Part shown: piece by piece, positions 29,766 to 42,700 of the stretch
Numbering within the stretch: the stretch's first letter is position 1
Layout: every line of letters begins with the position of its first letter
Position numbers and translations under genes: made by a program
Notes under the pieces: model-generated
Database searches by the model: none
What the model was told of the DNA's origin: nothing
The model's input: the letters and a program-made list of their open reading frames with translations, nothing else
From: Actinacidiphila paucisporea
GTDB lineage: Bacteria > Actinomycetota > Actinomycetes > Streptomycetales > Streptomycetaceae
Assembly (NCBI RefSeq): GCF_900142575.1
Contig: NZ_FRBI01000008.1
Location: 186,001 to 250,000, forward strand
Direction: 5' to 3'
Length of the DNA stretch: 64,000 bases

Positions 29766-32700
29766 AGCCAAGCTCCGCAGTTACCTCAAGACCGCCACCT
29801 CTCGCCTGGCCGAGGCACACCAGCGGTTACGCGACCAGGAGGCCCGCGACTTCGAGCCGGTGGCGATCGTCGGCATGGCCTGCCGCTATCCCGGCGACGT
29901 GGCCGACCCCGACGACCTGTGGCGGGTCGCCGCCGAGGGGACCGACGCGATCGGCGGCTTCCCCGAGGACCGCGGCTGGGACCTCGAAGCGCTGCGCCGG
30001 GCCGGCGACGCGCCCGCGGCGGGCGGCGGCTTCCTCGCCGACGCCGCCGGGTTCGACGCCGCCTTCTTCGGGATCTCGCCCCGCGAGGCCGTCGCCGTCG
30101 ACCCGCAGCAGCGGCTGCTGCTCGAACTGGCCTGGGAGGCCTTCGAATACGCCGGCATCGACCCCGACACCCTGCGCGGCGGCGACACCGGCGTCTTCAC
30201 CGGCCTGGTCCACAACGACTACTGCGCACCGATGCACGAGCCGCCGGCCGGATTCGAAGGGCACCTGCTCACCGGCAGGTCGACCAGCGTGGCGTCCGGC
30301 CGGATCGCCTACAGCCTGGGCCTGGGCGGCCCGGCCGTCAGCATCGACACGGCGTGCTCGTCGTCGCTGGTCGCGATGCACCTGGCGTGCGCGGCGCTGC
30401 GCCGCGGGGAGTGCGGGCTCGCCCTGGCGGGCGGGGCCGCGGTGATGCCGACTCCGGGCATGTTCGTGGAGTTCGGCGCGCAGGGTGGACTCGCGCCCGA
30501 CGGGCGGTGCAAGCCGTTCGCCGACGCGGCGGACGGTACGGCGTGGAGCGAGGGCGCCGGACTCGTCGTCCTGGAGCGCCTCAGCGACGCGCGGCGGCGC
30601 GGCCACCGGGTGCTCGCCGTCATCCGCGGCAGCGCCGTCAACCAGGACGGCGCCAGCAACGGGCTCACCGCGCCGAGCGGTCCCGCGCAGCAGCGCGTCA
30701 TCCGCCAGGCCCTCGCGGCGGCCCGGCTCGCCCCCGCCGACATCGACGCGGTCGAGGCGCACGGCACCGGTACGACGCTCGGCGACCCGATCGAGGCGCA
30801 GGCCCTGCTGTCGGTCTTCGGACCCGACCGCCCGGCGGACCGCCCGCTGCTGCTGGGCGCCCTCAAGTCCAACCTCGGCCACTCGCAGGCCGCCTCGGGC
30901 GTCGCGGGCGTCATCAAGATGGTCATGGCCATGCACCACGGCCTGCTCCCGCGCACCCTGCACACCGACCGCCCCTCCGGCCACGTCGACTGGTCCTCCG
31001 GCGCGATCACCCTGCTGACCGATCCCACCCCCTGGCCGCCCGGCCCCACCCCCCGCCGCGCCGGCGTCTCGGCCTTCGGTATCAGCGGCACGAACGCCCA
31101 CGTCATCCTGGAGGAGCCGCCCGCCGCCGACGCTCACGCCACGGCAGACCCGGGCGTGTCGCCCGCCCTCTCCGGCACCCCCGACACGCCGGGCCGCAAC
31201 GCGCACCCGGCCGCTGGGACGTCACCCGGTGGCGGGGACGCCGCGCCGGGCGCGGCCGCGGCCGGCGGTCAGGAGCCGGGCCCGGCCGACCAGGCAGCCG
31301 GTTCGGCTGCCACGGTGACCGCCGTGACCGCGGCGGCTCCGGCGGCCCCCGGCGCCGGGAGCCCGCCGGACGACCGGCGTGTCGCGGGCCCGGCCGGGAC
31401 TCAGGTCGCCGCGCCCGGCGCGGCCGACGGCCGGAAGCCCGGCCCGGCCGACCACGCAGCCGGTTCCGCGGCGGCCCCCGGCACAGGCGCCGGGCTCGCC
31501 CCGGCTGACGGCGCCGGCTCGGCAGGCACGGGACTTCCCGCCGGCGCGGTGCCGTGGGTGCTGTCCGCGCGTGCGGGCGGGGCCCTGCGGGAGATGGCCG
31601 GACGGCTGCGGGCGTATGCCGAGGATGCCGGGCCCGCGGACGTCGGGGTCGCGCTGGCCACCACGCGGGCGATGTTCGAGCACCGGGCCGTGGTCGTCGG
31701 GGAGAGCCGGGCGGAGCTGCTCGCCGGCCTCGACGCGCTCGCCGCGGGGGACGACGCCGCGCAGCTCGTGCGCGGGCAGGCCGGCGAACGGCCGCTGACG
31801 GCCTTCCTCTTCACCGGGCAGGGCGCCCAGCGCCCCGGCCGAGGCGCCGAACTCCACCGGGAGCAACCCGTCTTCGCCGCCGCCCTCGACGAGGTGTGCG
31901 CGGCACTCGACGCGCACCTCGAACGGCCCCTGCGCGAGGTGATGTTCGCCGCACCCGGCAGCGAGGAGGCGGCGCTGCTCGACCGCACCGCCTACACGCA
32001 GCCCGCGCTCTTCGCGCTGGAAGTCGCCCTCTACCGGCTGGCGGAGTCCTTCGGCGCCGTCCCCGACTACGTGCTCGGGCACTCCATCGGCGAGCTGGCC
32101 GCCGCCCACGTCGCGGGTGTCTTCTCGCTGAGCGACGCCGCCGCGCTGGTCGCCGCGCGCGGCCGGCTGATGGGAGCCACGCCCGCGGGTGGGGCGATGT
32201 TCTCCCTCGACGCCGACGAGGCGGAGGTGCGCGGGCTGCTCGCCGGCCTTACCGGCCGCGTCACCGTCGGCGCGGTCAACGCCCCCGGCGCGACGGTGAT
32301 CACCGGAGACTCGGACGCCACCACCGAGCTGGCCGAGCAGTGGCGCTCGCAGGGCGGGAAGGCCACCCGGCTGCGGGTCAGCCACGCCTTCCACTCCCCG
32401 CACATGGACGGCGCGCTGGACGAACTGCGGGCCGTGGCAGGCACGGTGGCCTTCCACCCGCCGCGCATCCCGGTCGTCTCCAACGTCACCGGCGCGGTCG
32501 CGGGCGAGGAGATGCTGACCGCGGACTACTGGGTCGCCCAGGCCCGCGAGGCCGTCCGCTTCCTCGACGGCGTCCGCACCCTGCGGGACGCCGAGGTCAC
32601 CGCCTTCCTCGAACTCGGCCCCGACCGGGTACTCACCGCGCTGGTCCACCGCTGCCTGGGCGCCGACGACACCGGCAGCGTGCTGGCCACCGCGCTGCGC

Positions 32701-35586
32701 ACCGGCAGCGCCGAGGCCCGCTCCGTGCTGACCGCGCTCGCCGAACTGCACACCGCGGGCGCCACGGTGACCTGGCCGGCCGCGGTCTTCGGCGCGGGGG
32801 CGCGGGCCGTGCGGCTGCCGGCGTATCCCTTCCAGCACCGGCGCTACTGGCACTTCGCCGAGCCGCGCACCGCCCCCGCCCGGCCCGCCGCGCGGCCGGG
32901 GCACCCGCTGCTGGGCGCCCCCGTCGAGCTGGCCGGGGCCGCGGGCCGCTGGTTCGCGCAGAGCCTGGCGCCCGACCGGCCGTGGTATCTCGACCAGCAC
33001 CGGGTCGCCGGTGTGCCGGTGCTGCCCGCGGCGGCGATGCTCGAATGGGGGCTCGCCGCGGCCCGGTCGGTGCCGGGCGGGCAGGGTGCGCCCTTCACCC
33101 TCGAAGGCGTCACCTTCAACGAATTCCTGCCCCTCGCGCAGGAGCATCCCCGCCCGGTCCAGGCGGTGGTCGAGCCGCGCGAGGCCGGCGCCGCCCTGAT
33201 CCGCTGCTACAGCCGCGAGGACGCCGCCGCCGAGTGGGTCGAGCACGCCACCGCGACGGCCACCCGGCCCGCGCCGGAGCGCCCCGCCGACGCGGAGCCC
33301 GCCACCTTGACCGCCGGGATGACCGAGATCGCGGTCGACGCGCTCTACGCCCGCCTGCGCGCGGGCGCCGTCGACCACGGCCCCGCCTTCCGCGCCCTGC
33401 GCCGCCTGTGGCGTGCGGGCGACGAGGCAACGGCCCTGGTCGAGACCGCCCCGGCGCCGGGCGGCGCCGCCGGCTCCGGCGGCGACGGCTACGTCATGGA
33501 CCCGCCGCTGCTCGACGCCTGCTTCCAGAGCGTCGGCGCCTTCCTGGGCGACGGCGAGGGCGTACCGCTGCCCGTCTCGCTCGGCCGCTGCACCGTCTTC
33601 GAGCCGCTGCCCTCCCGGGTGTGGTGCCGGGTGCTGCGCACCGACGACGGGACGGCGGGGGAGCGGGTCCTCGACCTCGCGCTGCACGCCGAGGACGGCC
33701 GATGTCTGGCCACCGTCGAGGCCCTCAGATTCCGCGCCGTCCCCGCGGGCGCGCTGGCCGCCCTCGCCGGGCCGGGCCTGCGCCGCTACGAGACCGCCTG
33801 GGTGCCGCTCGCCGGCGTGCCGGGCACCGACGCCCCCGCGGCGGGGACCTGGCTGCTCTTCAGCGACGACCCGGCGCTCGCCGCCCGCTGGTCGGCCCAG
33901 CTGGCCGCCACCGAGACTCCGGCCACCCCCATCGCCGCGGCCACAGCGCACGCCCTGCGCGACGAGCTGACCCGCGTACGCGCCTCCGGCCGCACCGTCG
34001 CCGGCCTGATCCTGCACGCGGCGTCCACGGCCCCGGGCCCCACCGCGCCGGGCGACCCCGCGCAGGACACCCTGCAGGCCGCCGTCCGGCTCGCCCGCGA
34101 CAGCTTCCTCCTGCTCCAGGAGTTCGTCCGCTCGCCCGGCACCGAGATGGCGAGGGTCCTGATCTGTTCCACCGGCGCCACCGACGACGCCCCGGACCCG
34201 GCGCAGGCGGTGCTCACCGGCGCCGCCAAAGCGGTCATCGCCGACTTCCCCGACCTGCGGGTCGCCCAGATCGACCTCGACCCGGTCGCCGAAACCCCGG
34301 CCCTGCCCGGCCTGCTCGACACCGTCGCGAGCCGGCCCGGGTCGGGGCACTACCGGGTACGGGACCAGCGGTGGTACGAAGCGCGGCTGCGCGAGGGCGA
34401 GCTGGACGGGAGCCAGCCGCCGCCGGTGCGCGCGGACGGCACCTACCTGGTCACCGGGGCCTTCGGCGGGCTCGGGCGGGTCACCGCCGGCTGGCTCGCC
34501 GAGCACGGCGCCGGCGCCCTCGTGCTGGTCGGGCGCCACCTGCCGGCCGACACCGCATGGCTCGCCGACCTGCGCGACCGCGGCACCCGGGTCGAGATCC
34601 GCGCCGCCGACATCGCCGACCCGGCGGCGGTCACCGACCTCTTCGCGCGGATCGCCAAGGAGATGCCCCCGCTGCGCGGTGTCGTGCACGCGGCGGGCGT
34701 CACCGACGACGCGGCCCTGGTCGACCTGGACTGGCCGCGCTTCAGCCGGGTGCTCGACCCGAAGGTGCGCGGCGCCTGGCTGCTGCACCAGCACACCGCC
34801 TTCCTCGACCTGGACTTCTGCGTCCTGTACTCGTCGATGCTGTCGCTGACCGGCTCGCCCGGCCAGGCGGCCTACGTCGTCGCCAACAGCTTCCTCGACG
34901 CCCTCGCGGCCCACCGCAGCAGCCAAGGCCGCCGCACCCTGAGCGCCGGGTGGGGGCCGTGGGCCGAGACCGGCATGGCCCACCAGCGCGGTCTGCTCGA
35001 CCACTTCACCTCGCAGGGCATGGACGCGATCCCGACCCGGCGCGCGCTGGCCGCGCTGGGCGGCCTGATAGCCGGCGGCGGCCCGCAACCGCACGTCGGC
35101 CTGGCCCGGGTGGACTGGGACCGCTACGGCACCGCCTTCTCCCGCCGCCAGCCCTACACCCTGCTCGAAGACCTGGTCGGCGCGGCACCCGGCGAGCCCG
35201 CCGAGGCCGCCGCCGTATCGCTGGACGAACTGACCTCGCTGGTGCTGCGGGAGCCCGCGGCGGCCAAGCAGGCCGTGCTCGAAGGCCTGCTCGACCGGGT
35301 GGGACTGCTGCTGCGCATCCCCGGCGCCGACCAGGACGACCTGCGGCAGCGTTTCGGCGCCGTCCGGCTCAACACGCTCGGCCTCGACTCGCTGACCACC
35401 GTCCAGCTGCGCAGCAGGCTGCTCGCCGACTTCCGCGCCGACGTGCCGCCCGACCTGCTCTTCAGCGGTGGCACCGCGGCCGAGGTGGCCGAGCTGATCT
35501 GCCAGCAGCTGACGATCAGAAGCGTGTCGGCCGCACCCGACGACGACCTTGACGGAGACCAGGAGACCGAGGTGCTGACGCTGTGA
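29755..35586 (+). CDS. Type I modular PKS: one KS-AT-DH-KR-ACP module
   Basis: A 1943-residue module that overlaps PKS1 by 11 bp. Residues 1-31 form a coiled-coil docking helix ([20 protein letters not shown]) for the PKS1 tail. KS about 34-455 with Cys201 (DTACSSS). A 146-residue Ala/Gly/Pro-rich linker (about 453-598) precedes the AT: GHSIG Ser777 and HAFH 877-880, malonyl type. DH is complete: [10 protein letters not shown] from His1082, DACFQ with Asp1254 and Gln1258. KR about 1560-1760 has TGAFGGLG, an Asp-Asp pair at 1651-1652 (B type) and Tyr1707. No ER. ACP Ser1879. No thioesterase; the C-terminus is acidic and ends EVLTL, suited to docking with the TubC domain of NRPS1. It should add a malonate and leave a 2-enoyl chain, 4-methylhex-2-enoyl. 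A TTA codon at residue 25 (29827-29829) suggests bldA dependence. Confidence 0.95.
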   Translation: MTTEAKLRSYLKTATSRLAEAHQRLRDQEARDFEPVAIVGMACRYPGDVADPDDLWRVAAEGTDAIGGFPEDRGWDLEALRRAGDAPAAGGGFLADAAGFDAAFFGISPREAVAVDPQQRLLLELAWEAFEYAGIDPDTLRGGDTGVFTGLVHNDYCAPMHEPPAGFEGHLLTGRSTSVASGRIAYSLGLGGPAVSIDTACSSSLVAMHLACAALRRGECGLALAGGAAVMPTPGMFVEFGAQGGLAPDGRCKPFADAADGTAWSEGAGLVVLERLSDARRRGHRVLAVIRGSAVNQDGASNGLTAPSGPAQQRVIRQALAAARLAPADIDAVEAHGTGTTLGDPIEAQALLSVFGPDRPADRPLLLGALKSNLGHSQAASGVAGVIKMVMAMHHGLLPRTLHTDRPSGHVDWSSGAITLLTDPTPWPPGPTPRRAGVSAFGISGTNAHVILEEPPAADAHATADPGVSPALSGTPDTPGRNAHPAAGTSPGGGDAAPGAAAAGGQEPGPADQAAGSAATVTAVTAAAPAAPGAGSPPDDRRVAGPAGTQVAAPGAADGRKPGPADHAAGSAAAPGTGAGLAPADGAGSAGTGLPAGAVPWVLSARAGGALREMAGRLRAYAEDAGPADVGVALATTRAMFEHRAVVVGESRAELLAGLDALAAGDDAAQLVRGQAGERPLTAFLFTGQGAQRPGRGAELHREQPVFAAALDEVCAALDAHLERPLREVMFAAPGSEEAALLDRTAYTQPALFALEVALYRLAESFGAVPDYVLGHSIGELAAAHVAGVFSLSDAAALVAARGRLMGATPAGGAMFSLDADEAEVRGLLAGLTGRVTVGAVNAPGATVITGDSDATTELAEQWRSQGGKATRLRVSHAFHSPHMDGALDELRAVAGTVAFHPPRIPVVSNVTGAVAGEEMLTADYWVAQAREAVRFLDGVRTLRDAEVTAFLELGPDRVLTALVHRCLGADDTGSVLATALRTGSAEARSVLTALAELHTAGATVTWPAAVFGAGARAVRLPAYPFQHRRYWHFAEPRTAPARPAARPGHPLLGAPVELAGAAGRWFAQSLAPDRPWYLDQHRVAGVPVLPAAAMLEWGLAAARSVPGGQGAPFTLEGVTFNEFLPLAQEHPRPVQAVVEPREAGAALIRCYSREDAAAEWVEHATATATRPAPERPADAEPATLTAGMTEIAVDALYARLRAGAVDHGPAFRALRRLWRAGDEATALVETAPAPGGAAGSGGDGYVMDPPLLDACFQSVGAFLGDGEGVPLPVSLGRCTVFEPLPSRVWCRVLRTDDGTAGERVLDLALHAEDGRCLATVEALRFRAVPAGALAALAGPGLRRYETAWVPLAGVPGTDAPAAGTWLLFSDDPALAARWSAQLAATETPATPIAAATAHALRDELTRVRASGRTVAGLILHAASTAPGPTAPGDPAQDTLQAAVRLARDSFLLLQEFVRSPGTEMARVLICSTGATDDAPDPAQAVLTGAAKAVIADFPDLRVAQIDLDPVAETPALPGLLDTVASRPGSGHYRVRDQRWYEARLREGELDGSQPPPVRADGTYLVTGAFGGLGRVTAGWLAEHGAGALVLVGRHLPADTAWLADLRDRGTRVEIRAADIADPAAVTDLFARIAKEMPPLRGVVHAAGVTDDAALVDLDWPRFSRVLDPKVRGAWLLHQHTAFLDLDFCVLYSSMLSLTGSPGQAAYVVANSFLDALAAHRSSQGRRTLSAGWGPWAETGMAHQRGLLDHFTSQGMDAIPTRRALAALGGLIAGGGPQPHVGLARVDWDRYGTAFSRRQPYTLLEDLVGAAPGEPAEAAAVSLDELTSLVLREPAAAKQAVLEGLLDRVGLLLRIPGADQDDLRQRFGAVRLNTLGLDSLTTVQLRSRLLADFRADVPPDLLFSGGTAAEVAELICQQLTIRSVSAAPDDDLDGDQETEVLTL

Positions 35587-38500
35587 CCACCGTCCCGAAT
35601 CTGCTGGCCGAACTCGCCGGGGCCGGGGTGAGACTGCGGCTCGTCGACGACGCGCGTCTCGAGGTGTCCGCGCCCAAGGGCAGCCTGCGCGCCGACCTGC
35701 GCGACCGTATCGTGCGGCACAAGCCCGAGCTGATCGAGTGGCTCGCCGGCCTCGCCGACACCGGAGCGGGCGACCTGCCGGTCATCACCCATGACGCGGC
35801 GGCGCTGCGCGAACCCTTCGCGCCCTCCGACCTGCAGACGTCCTTCATCATCGGCAGCCGCGAGGGCTTCGAGCACCACGTACGCCCCCACCAGTACATG
35901 GAGTGGGAATTCGCCGAGCTGGACCCGGCCCGCTACGAGGCCGCCCTGAACCAGGTGCTGCGCAGGCAGCGCAAGGACCTCGTCGTGGTCCGCGACGACC
36001 TGCGCCTGCAGGCCGTCGGCGACGACCCCGCGCCGGTCAAGGTCACCGTGTCCGACCTGGCCGGCATGACGCGGGAGGCGGCCGAGGCCGAGATCGCCCG
36101 GGTCCGCGCGGCGATGGAGCGGCACGAGCCGGACATCTCCCGCTGGCCGTGGGTCGAGGCGCACATCAGCCGCTACGGCGACGGCCGCGCCCGGCTGCAC
36201 TGGAACAACAACAACCTCTTCAGCGACGCCCCCGGCACCATGGGCTTCCTGGCCAACGTGATGCGCGCCTACGACGACCCCGCGTCGGTCCGCGACGACC
36301 TGGAGATCGGCTACCGCGACTGCGTGCTGGCCCTCGCCGAACTGGAGGAGTCACCGGAGGGCAGGGCGGCCGAGCGCTACTGGCGCGAGCGCATCCCCGG
36401 CTGGCCCGAGGCGCCCGCCGTGCCCCTCGCCGCCGGCGCGGACCTGCGGCGCCGCTCGCTGCTGGTCCGCAGGGAGCTGCTCTTCCCCGCCGACCTGTGG
36501 GCGCGGCTGCGCGGCAAGGCCGAGGCCAGGGGACTGACCAAGACCAACGTGGTGCTGGCCGCGCACGCGGAGCTGCTGTCGTACTGGAGCGGTTCGCGGC
36601 ACTTCCTGATCAACAACATGATCACCCACCGGGTGCCGCTGCACCCGCAGATCGGCCAGGTGCTGGGCAATTTCGCGTCGCTGTACCCGCTGGAGGCCGA
36701 CTGGCGGCACGACGAGCCGTTCACCGCCCGGGCCCGGCGGCTCCAGTCGCAGGTCATCTCCGACGTCGAGCACTCCCAGTGGAGCGGGGTGAAGGTGCTC
36801 CAGGCGCTCAACTCGGCCCGCCGCACCCCGGGCCGCGCGGTCTGCCCCTTCGCGGTCGGCAGCGCCCTCTTCGTCGGCGCCACCGAGCGGCCCGACTACA
36901 GCACGCTGGAGACACCGCAGGTGCGGTTCGACTGCGAGTTCTGGGAACTGCCGGACGGCAGCCTGTGGGTGGTGTGGGACGTCATCGAGGAGATGTTCCC
37001 CGAAGGCCTGATCGACGCCATGGAGGAGGGCTACCGGACGGCGCTCACCGCGCTCGCCGACGGCGACGCGGCCTGGGAGGCGCCCGGCCTCGACCTGCTG
37101 CCCGCCGACCAGCGCGCCCAGCGGGCGCTGCCCGCGCCGCCGGCGACCCCGGTGGGCGGCTTCCTGCACGACGCGCTGCCCGCGCGCGCCGCGCAGGCGC
37201 CCGGCGCGCCCGCGGTCATCGCCGACGGCGCCACCCTCACCTACGCCGAACTGCAGGCCCGCAGCGCGGAACTGGCCGCCCGGCTGCGTGCGGGCGGCGT
37301 CACCGACGGCGCCCGGGTCGCGGTGGTGCTGCCCAAGGGCCCCGACCAGATCGTCGCGGTCTTCGCGGCGCTCGCGGCCGGCGCCGCGTACGTCCCGATG
37401 GACCCGGGCTGGCCCGAGGACCGCATCGGCTACCTGCTGGGCGACATCGAGGCCGCGGCCGTCCTCACCGGTGAGGACCGGCTCGCCGCCATGGCCTCCC
37501 TGACCGGGGCCCCGGTGCTCCCGGTCACGCCGCCCGGCGGCGCCGAGCCGGCAGCAGCCAGCGCCGGCGGCGGCGATCGGACGCCCGCCGACCTCGCGTA
37601 CGTCATCTACACCTCGGGCTCCACCGGCCGCCCCAAGGGCGTGATGCTCGACCACCGCGGGCCGCTGAACACCGTCCGGGACATCAACAGCCGCTTCGGG
37701 ATCGGCCCGGACGACGTCGTCTTCGGCATCTCCTCGCTCTGCTTCGACCTGTCCGTCTACGACGTGTTCGGCACGGCCGCCGCCGGCGCCGCGCTGGTGC
37801 TGCCGACCGCCTCGGCCGCCGATCCGGGGGCCTGGCTGGACCTGGTCGGGCGGCACGGCGTGACCGTGTGGAATTCGGTACCGGCGATCATGCAGCTGTT
37901 CACCGAGGCCGCGGAAGCCGCCGGCGCCACCTTCCCGCAACTGCGGACCGTGCTGCTCAGCGGCGACTGGATCCCCGTGCAGCTGCCCGACCGCATCCGG
38001 CGCATCGCCCCGAACGCCCGGGTGGTCAGCCTGGGCGGCGCGACGGAGGCGTCGATCTGGTCGATCTGCCACCCGGTCGACCACGTGGACCCCGAATGGA
38101 CCAGCATCCCCTACGGCCGCCCGCTCGCCGGGCAGAGCTGGCACATCCTGGACGACCTCGGGCGGGACGCGCCCACCTGGGTCCCCGGCCACCTGTACAT
38201 CGGCGGTGCCGGGCTGGCACTCGGCTACCTCGGCGACCAGGCCAAGACCGACGCGGCCTTCGTCACCCACCCCCGCACCGGCGAGCGGGTCTACCGCACC
38301 GGCGACCTCGGCCGCCACCTGCCCGACGGCACCATCGAATTCCTCGGCCGGGCCGACTTCCAGGTCAAGATCCAGGGCTTCCGGGTCGAGCCCGGCGAGG
38401 TCGAGCAGACGCTGCTGGAGCACCCGGACGTCGCCCAGGCCGCCGTGGTGGCCCGCAGTACCGGCTCGGGCAAGCAGCTCGCCGCCTACGTCGTCGGCCA

Positions 38501-39746
38501 CCCCGACGCCGCCCCGGACGGCGCCCTCACCTCCGCCGCGCTGCGCGACTTCGCGGCCCGGTGCCTGCCCTCCTACCTGGTGCCCGCGCACATCACCGTG
38601 CTGCCCGCCCTGCCGCTGACGGCGAACGGCAAGCTCGACCGGCGCGCCCTCGAAGCGCTCGGACCGGCTGACGAGGGCGGCGGGGCCGAGCACGTGGCGC
38701 CGCGCACGCCGGCCGAGGCGGCCATCGCCGAGGTGTGGGCACAGACCCTGGAGGCCGAACGGGTCGGCGTGCACGACGACTTCTTCGACCTCGGCGGCCA
38801 GTCCTTCGCCGCGCTGCGCGTCATCGAGCGCCTCGCGGCCACCACCGGGCGCCGCATCCCGCTCGGCGTGCTGCTGGAGCAGCGCACCGTCGCCGGGCTC
38901 GCCCGGTGGCTGGAGACCGCGCAGCCCCAGTGGTCCCCGCTGGTCCGGCTCACCCACCGCCCCAGCGGCACCCCGTGGTTCCTCGTGCACCCGGCGGGCG
39001 GCAACGTGCTCTGCTACGAGAAGCTCGCCGACCTGCTCGACGCGCCCGTGCACGCCTTCCAGGCACCCACCCCCAGCAGCGGCGGCGGCCCGCTGGACAA
39101 GGTCGAGGACTTCGCCGGCCACTACCTCGAAGCGCTGCTCGCGGTCCAGCCGCACGGCCCCTACCGCCTCGGCGGCTGGTCGTCGGGCGGTGTCATCGCC
39201 TTCGAGTTGGCGCATCTGCTGGAGGCGCGCGGCGAGAGTGTCGAGCGGCTGGCCGTCCTGGACTCGCCGAGCCCCACCGTGCCCCGCGCGCTGGACGACA
39301 CCCGGCTGCTGCTGTGGTTCGTCGAGGACCTCGGCCTCGGCTTCCGCGCCGCCACCGTCGCCGAGGACGAGGTGCTCAGGCTGGCCGCGCTGCCCGACCC
39401 GCGGGCGCTCGCCGAGGTGCTCGCACTGGCGGGCGCCGCTGCCGCCGGGATCGACCCGGCCTCGCTCGCCGACCCGCTGGCCGTCTTCCGCGGCGTGGTC
39501 CGCGCCTGCAACAGCTACGCGGCGCCGACCGTCGCCGCCGACCTGGTGGTCGTACGCGCCGGCCAGGGCGAGGTCGGCGAGTTCGCCGGCCACCCGGCCG
39601 CCGCCGCGCCCGACTGGGGCTGGGCGGCGCTGACTTCGGGGTCCGTGACCGGCGCCACCGTGCCGGCCACGCATTACACCTTGCTGACCCCTCGACATGC
39701 CGCCGCGGTGGCCGAAGCGATCAGCCGACCAAGACAAGGTGCGTAG
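35583..39746 (+). CDS. NRPS1: TubC docking - divergent Cy/C - A(Cys) - PCP - TE
   Basis: A 1387-residue module starting at a GTG that overlaps the PKS2 stop (GTGA). Residues 1-56 are a TubC-type docking domain ([20 protein letters not shown]). The condensation domain (75-500) belongs to the Cy family but is divergent: the DxxxxDxxS motif reads N210...D215..G218, and the Thr of the usual PVVFTS segment is Gly426, while Asp450 of TPQVxxD remains. The A domain has [13 protein letters not shown] and, aligned to GrsA from memory, the code DLYNLSLIWK, which is the classic Cys code. PCP Ser1074 (GGQSF). The C-terminal thioesterase has GGWSSGG (Ser1200) and a late His in ATHYTLLTP. It should accept the polyketide and attach cysteine. 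A TE this early in the line is odd. Confidence 0.93.
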   Translation: MTTVPNLLAELAGAGVRLRLVDDARLEVSAPKGSLRADLRDRIVRHKPELIEWLAGLADTGAGDLPVITHDAAALREPFAPSDLQTSFIIGSREGFEHHVRPHQYMEWEFAELDPARYEAALNQVLRRQRKDLVVVRDDLRLQAVGDDPAPVKVTVSDLAGMTREAAEAEIARVRAAMERHEPDISRWPWVEAHISRYGDGRARLHWNNNNLFSDAPGTMGFLANVMRAYDDPASVRDDLEIGYRDCVLALAELEESPEGRAAERYWRERIPGWPEAPAVPLAAGADLRRRSLLVRRELLFPADLWARLRGKAEARGLTKTNVVLAAHAELLSYWSGSRHFLINNMITHRVPLHPQIGQVLGNFASLYPLEADWRHDEPFTARARRLQSQVISDVEHSQWSGVKVLQALNSARRTPGRAVCPFAVGSALFVGATERPDYSTLETPQVRFDCEFWELPDGSLWVVWDVIEEMFPEGLIDAMEEGYRTALTALADGDAAWEAPGLDLLPADQRAQRALPAPPATPVGGFLHDALPARAAQAPGAPAVIADGATLTYAELQARSAELAARLRAGGVTDGARVAVVLPKGPDQIVAVFAALAAGAAYVPMDPGWPEDRIGYLLGDIEAAAVLTGEDRLAAMASLTGAPVLPVTPPGGAEPAAASAGGGDRTPADLAYVIYTSGSTGRPKGVMLDHRGPLNTVRDINSRFGIGPDDVVFGISSLCFDLSVYDVFGTAAAGAALVLPTASAADPGAWLDLVGRHGVTVWNSVPAIMQLFTEAAEAAGATFPQLRTVLLSGDWIPVQLPDRIRRIAPNARVVSLGGATEASIWSICHPVDHVDPEWTSIPYGRPLAGQSWHILDDLGRDAPTWVPGHLYIGGAGLALGYLGDQAKTDAAFVTHPRTGERVYRTGDLGRHLPDGTIEFLGRADFQVKIQGFRVEPGEVEQTLLEHPDVAQAAVVARSTGSGKQLAAYVVGHPDAAPDGALTSAALRDFAARCLPSYLVPAHITVLPALPLTANGKLDRRALEALGPADEGGGAEHVAPRTPAEAAIAEVWAQTLEAERVGVHDDFFDLGGQSFAALRVIERLAATTGRRIPLGVLLEQRTVAGLARWLETAQPQWSPLVRLTHRPSGTPWFLVHPAGGNVLCYEKLADLLDAPVHAFQAPTPSSGGGPLDKVEDFAGHYLEALLAVQPHGPYRLGGWSSGGVIAFELAHLLEARGESVERLAVLDSPSPTVPRALDDTRLLLWFVEDLGLGFRAATVAEDEVLRLAALPDPRALAEVLALAGAAAAGIDPASLADPLAVFRGVVRACNSYAAPTVAADLVVVRAGQGEVGEFAGHPAAAAPDWGWAALTSGSVTGATVPATHYTLLTPRHAAAVAEAISRPRQGA

Positions 39747-39751
39747 ACATC

Positions 39752-42700
39752 ATGGCCCAGGCTCTGCTCTCCGAACTGCACCGGCGCGGCATCAGGCTGC
39801 GCCTGGTCGACGACCGTCTCGACGTGGTGGCTCCGGCCGGCTCGCTCACCCCGGAACTGCGGGAACAACTCAAGGCGGGCCGCGACCAGTTGATCGCGCT
39901 GCTGCGCGGCAGCGAGGCCGGCGGCGAGCGCGTCGGCGTCGTGCCGCGCCCCGACCTGCGCCACGAGCCCTTCCCGCTGACCGACATCCAGCAGGCGTAC
40001 TGGATCGGGCGCAGCTCCGCGATCGAACTGGGCGGCGTGTCCACCCACTACTACTTCGAACTCGACGGCGAGGGCCTCGACCCCGGCCGGCTCACCCGCG
40101 CCCTGAACGCCGTCATCACCCGGCACGACATGCTGCGGGCCGTCGTCCAGCCCGACGGGCTGCAGCGCGTCCTGCCCGACGTGCCGGCGTACGAGATCGC
40201 GGTCGACGACCTGAGCGGACTGCCCGAGCAGCGGCGCGAGGACGAACTGCTGCGCACCCGCGCCGAGATGGGCGCGCGCACCCCGGATCCCGACGCCTGG
40301 CCGCTGTTCGAGATCCGCGCCAGCCTGCTCGGCGGCGGGCGGCACCGGCTGCACCTGAGCTTCAACATCCTCATCATCGACTTCTTCAGCCTGGCGCTGC
40401 TCTTCCACGACTGGCGGGTCTGCTACCAGCAGCCCGACCGGCTGCCCGAGCCGCCCGGCGTCTTCTACCGCGACTACATCACCGCACAGCAGGAGTTGCG
40501 CGAAGGCCCCGGCTACCAGCAGGCGGAGGCGTACTGGCTGGGCAGGCTGGCCGACCTGCCGCCCGCGCCCGAACTGCCGCTGGCCATGCAGCCGTCGCAG
40601 CTGCCCGCGGTGGAGTTCGTACGCCGCCAGGGCCGGTTGCCGCGCGAGCAGTGGGACGCGGTCAAGGCCGCGGCCAGGAAGCGCGGACTGACCCCGTCGG
40701 TCGCGCTGATGACGGCCTTCTCCGACGTGCTGCGGCTGTGGTCCGCCGGGCGGGACGGCTTCACCCTCAACCTCACCCTCTTCGACCGGCCGCCGCTGCA
40801 CCCCGCCATCGGCGAGATCATCGGCGACTTCACCTCGCTGACCATGCTCGCCGTCCAGGAGCCGGGCGACGAGCCGTTCGCCGAGCGGGCGCTGCGGCTC
40901 GGTGAGCAGCTGCTGCGCGACCTCGGGCACACCTCCTACAGCGGCCTGCGCGTGCTGCGCGAGCGGGCCCGCAGCCTGTCCTCGGGGCTGGGCGCCGCCA
41001 TGCCGATCGTGGTCACCAGCGCCATCGGCTCGGCCCCCGAGCAGGACCAGGCCGCCGACCGCGGCTTCTTCGGCCGGCTCGGCTACGGCATCAGCCAGAC
41101 CCCGCAGGTGTGGGTGGACCACCAGATCATGGAGGAGTTCGGCGACCTCCTCTACAACTGGGACTGCGTCGACGCGCTCTTCCCTGACCGGCTGCTCGAC
41201 GACATGTTCGCCGCCTACCACGGCCTGCTCGAACAGCTCGCCACCGGCGACAGCGTGTGGGACGACCCCTCCCTGCGCCCCCAACTGCCCGCCTGGCAGC
41301 AGGCCGAGCGCGACGCGGCCAACGCCACGGACCGGGAACTGCCCGGCGGCACCCTGTGCGGCCTCGCCGAGGACCGGGCACGGACCGCGCCCGACGCGGT
41401 CGCGGTGATCGACGGCGACACCCGGCTGACCTACCGCGGGCTCACCGGCCACGCCAACCGGCTGGCCCGGCGGCTGCTGGAATGCGGCGCCCGGCGCGAC
41501 AACCTGGTCGGCGTCGTCCTGGAACGCGGCTGGGAGCAGGTCGCCGCGACCCTCGGGGTGACCGCCTCCGGCGCCGCCTACCTGCCCGTCGACCCGTCCT
41601 GGCCGCAGGCCCGCAGATCCCAGGTGCTCGAACTGGGCGGGGTGCAGCTGGTGGTGACCTCCGCGACGCTGCGCGACAGCGCTCAGTGGCCGGCCGGCGT
41701 CCAGGTGCTGACCCTGGAGGACGCCGAGGTGCTGGCCGCCGACGACGGCCCGCTGGACAGCGGACCGGCGCCCACCGACCTGGCCTACGTCATCTTCACC
41801 TCCGGCTCGACCGGTACGCCCAAGGGCGTCATGATCGACCACCGCGGCGCCGTCAACACCGTCCTCGACGTCAACGAGCGCTTCGGCGTCGGCCCCGACG
41901 ACCGGGTCCTCGCGCTGTCCTCGCTGAGCTTCGACCTGTCGGTCTACGACGTCTTCGGCACCCTCGCCGCCGGCGCCGCCGTGGTGATCCCGTCCCCGTC
42001 CGGCGCCCGCGACCCGCAGCACTGGACCGAGCTGATGGACGAGCACGGAGTCACCGTGTGGAATTCGGTGCCCGCCCTCATGCAGGCCTGGGTGGACGCC
42101 GGCGGCCGCACCGCGGCGGGCACCCTGCGTACGGTGCTGCTCAGCGGCGACTGGATCCCGGTCACCCTGCCGGACGCGATCAGGGCCGCCGAGCCCGCCG
42201 CGCGAGTGGTCAGCCTGGGCGGCGCCACCGAGGCGTCGATCTGGTCGGTCTGCTACCCGATCGGCGAGGTCCCGCGGGAATGGGTCCGCGTCCCGTACGG
42301 CAAGCCGCTGGCGAACCAGACGCTGCACATCTTCGACGCGGCCTTCGAGCCCTGTCCGGTCTGGACCCCGGGGGACCTCTACATCGGCGGCACCGGAGTG
42401 GCCAAGGGCTACTGGGCCGACCCGCAGCGCACCGCGGCCGCCTTCGTCACCCACCCGGTCACCGGCGAACGCCTCTACCGCACCGGCGACCTCGGGCGCT
42501 ATCTGCCCAGCGGCGACATCGAATTCCTCGGCCGCCTGGACTCCCAGGTCAAGCTGAACGGCTACCGCATCGAACTGGGCGAGATCACCGCGACCCTGCG
42601 CCGGCTGCCCGGCGTGGCCGAGGGCCTGGTCCGGGTCGACGCCAACCCCGTCACCGGCGCCCGCCAGCTGGTCGCCTACGTCGTGGCAGCGCCCGGCTCC

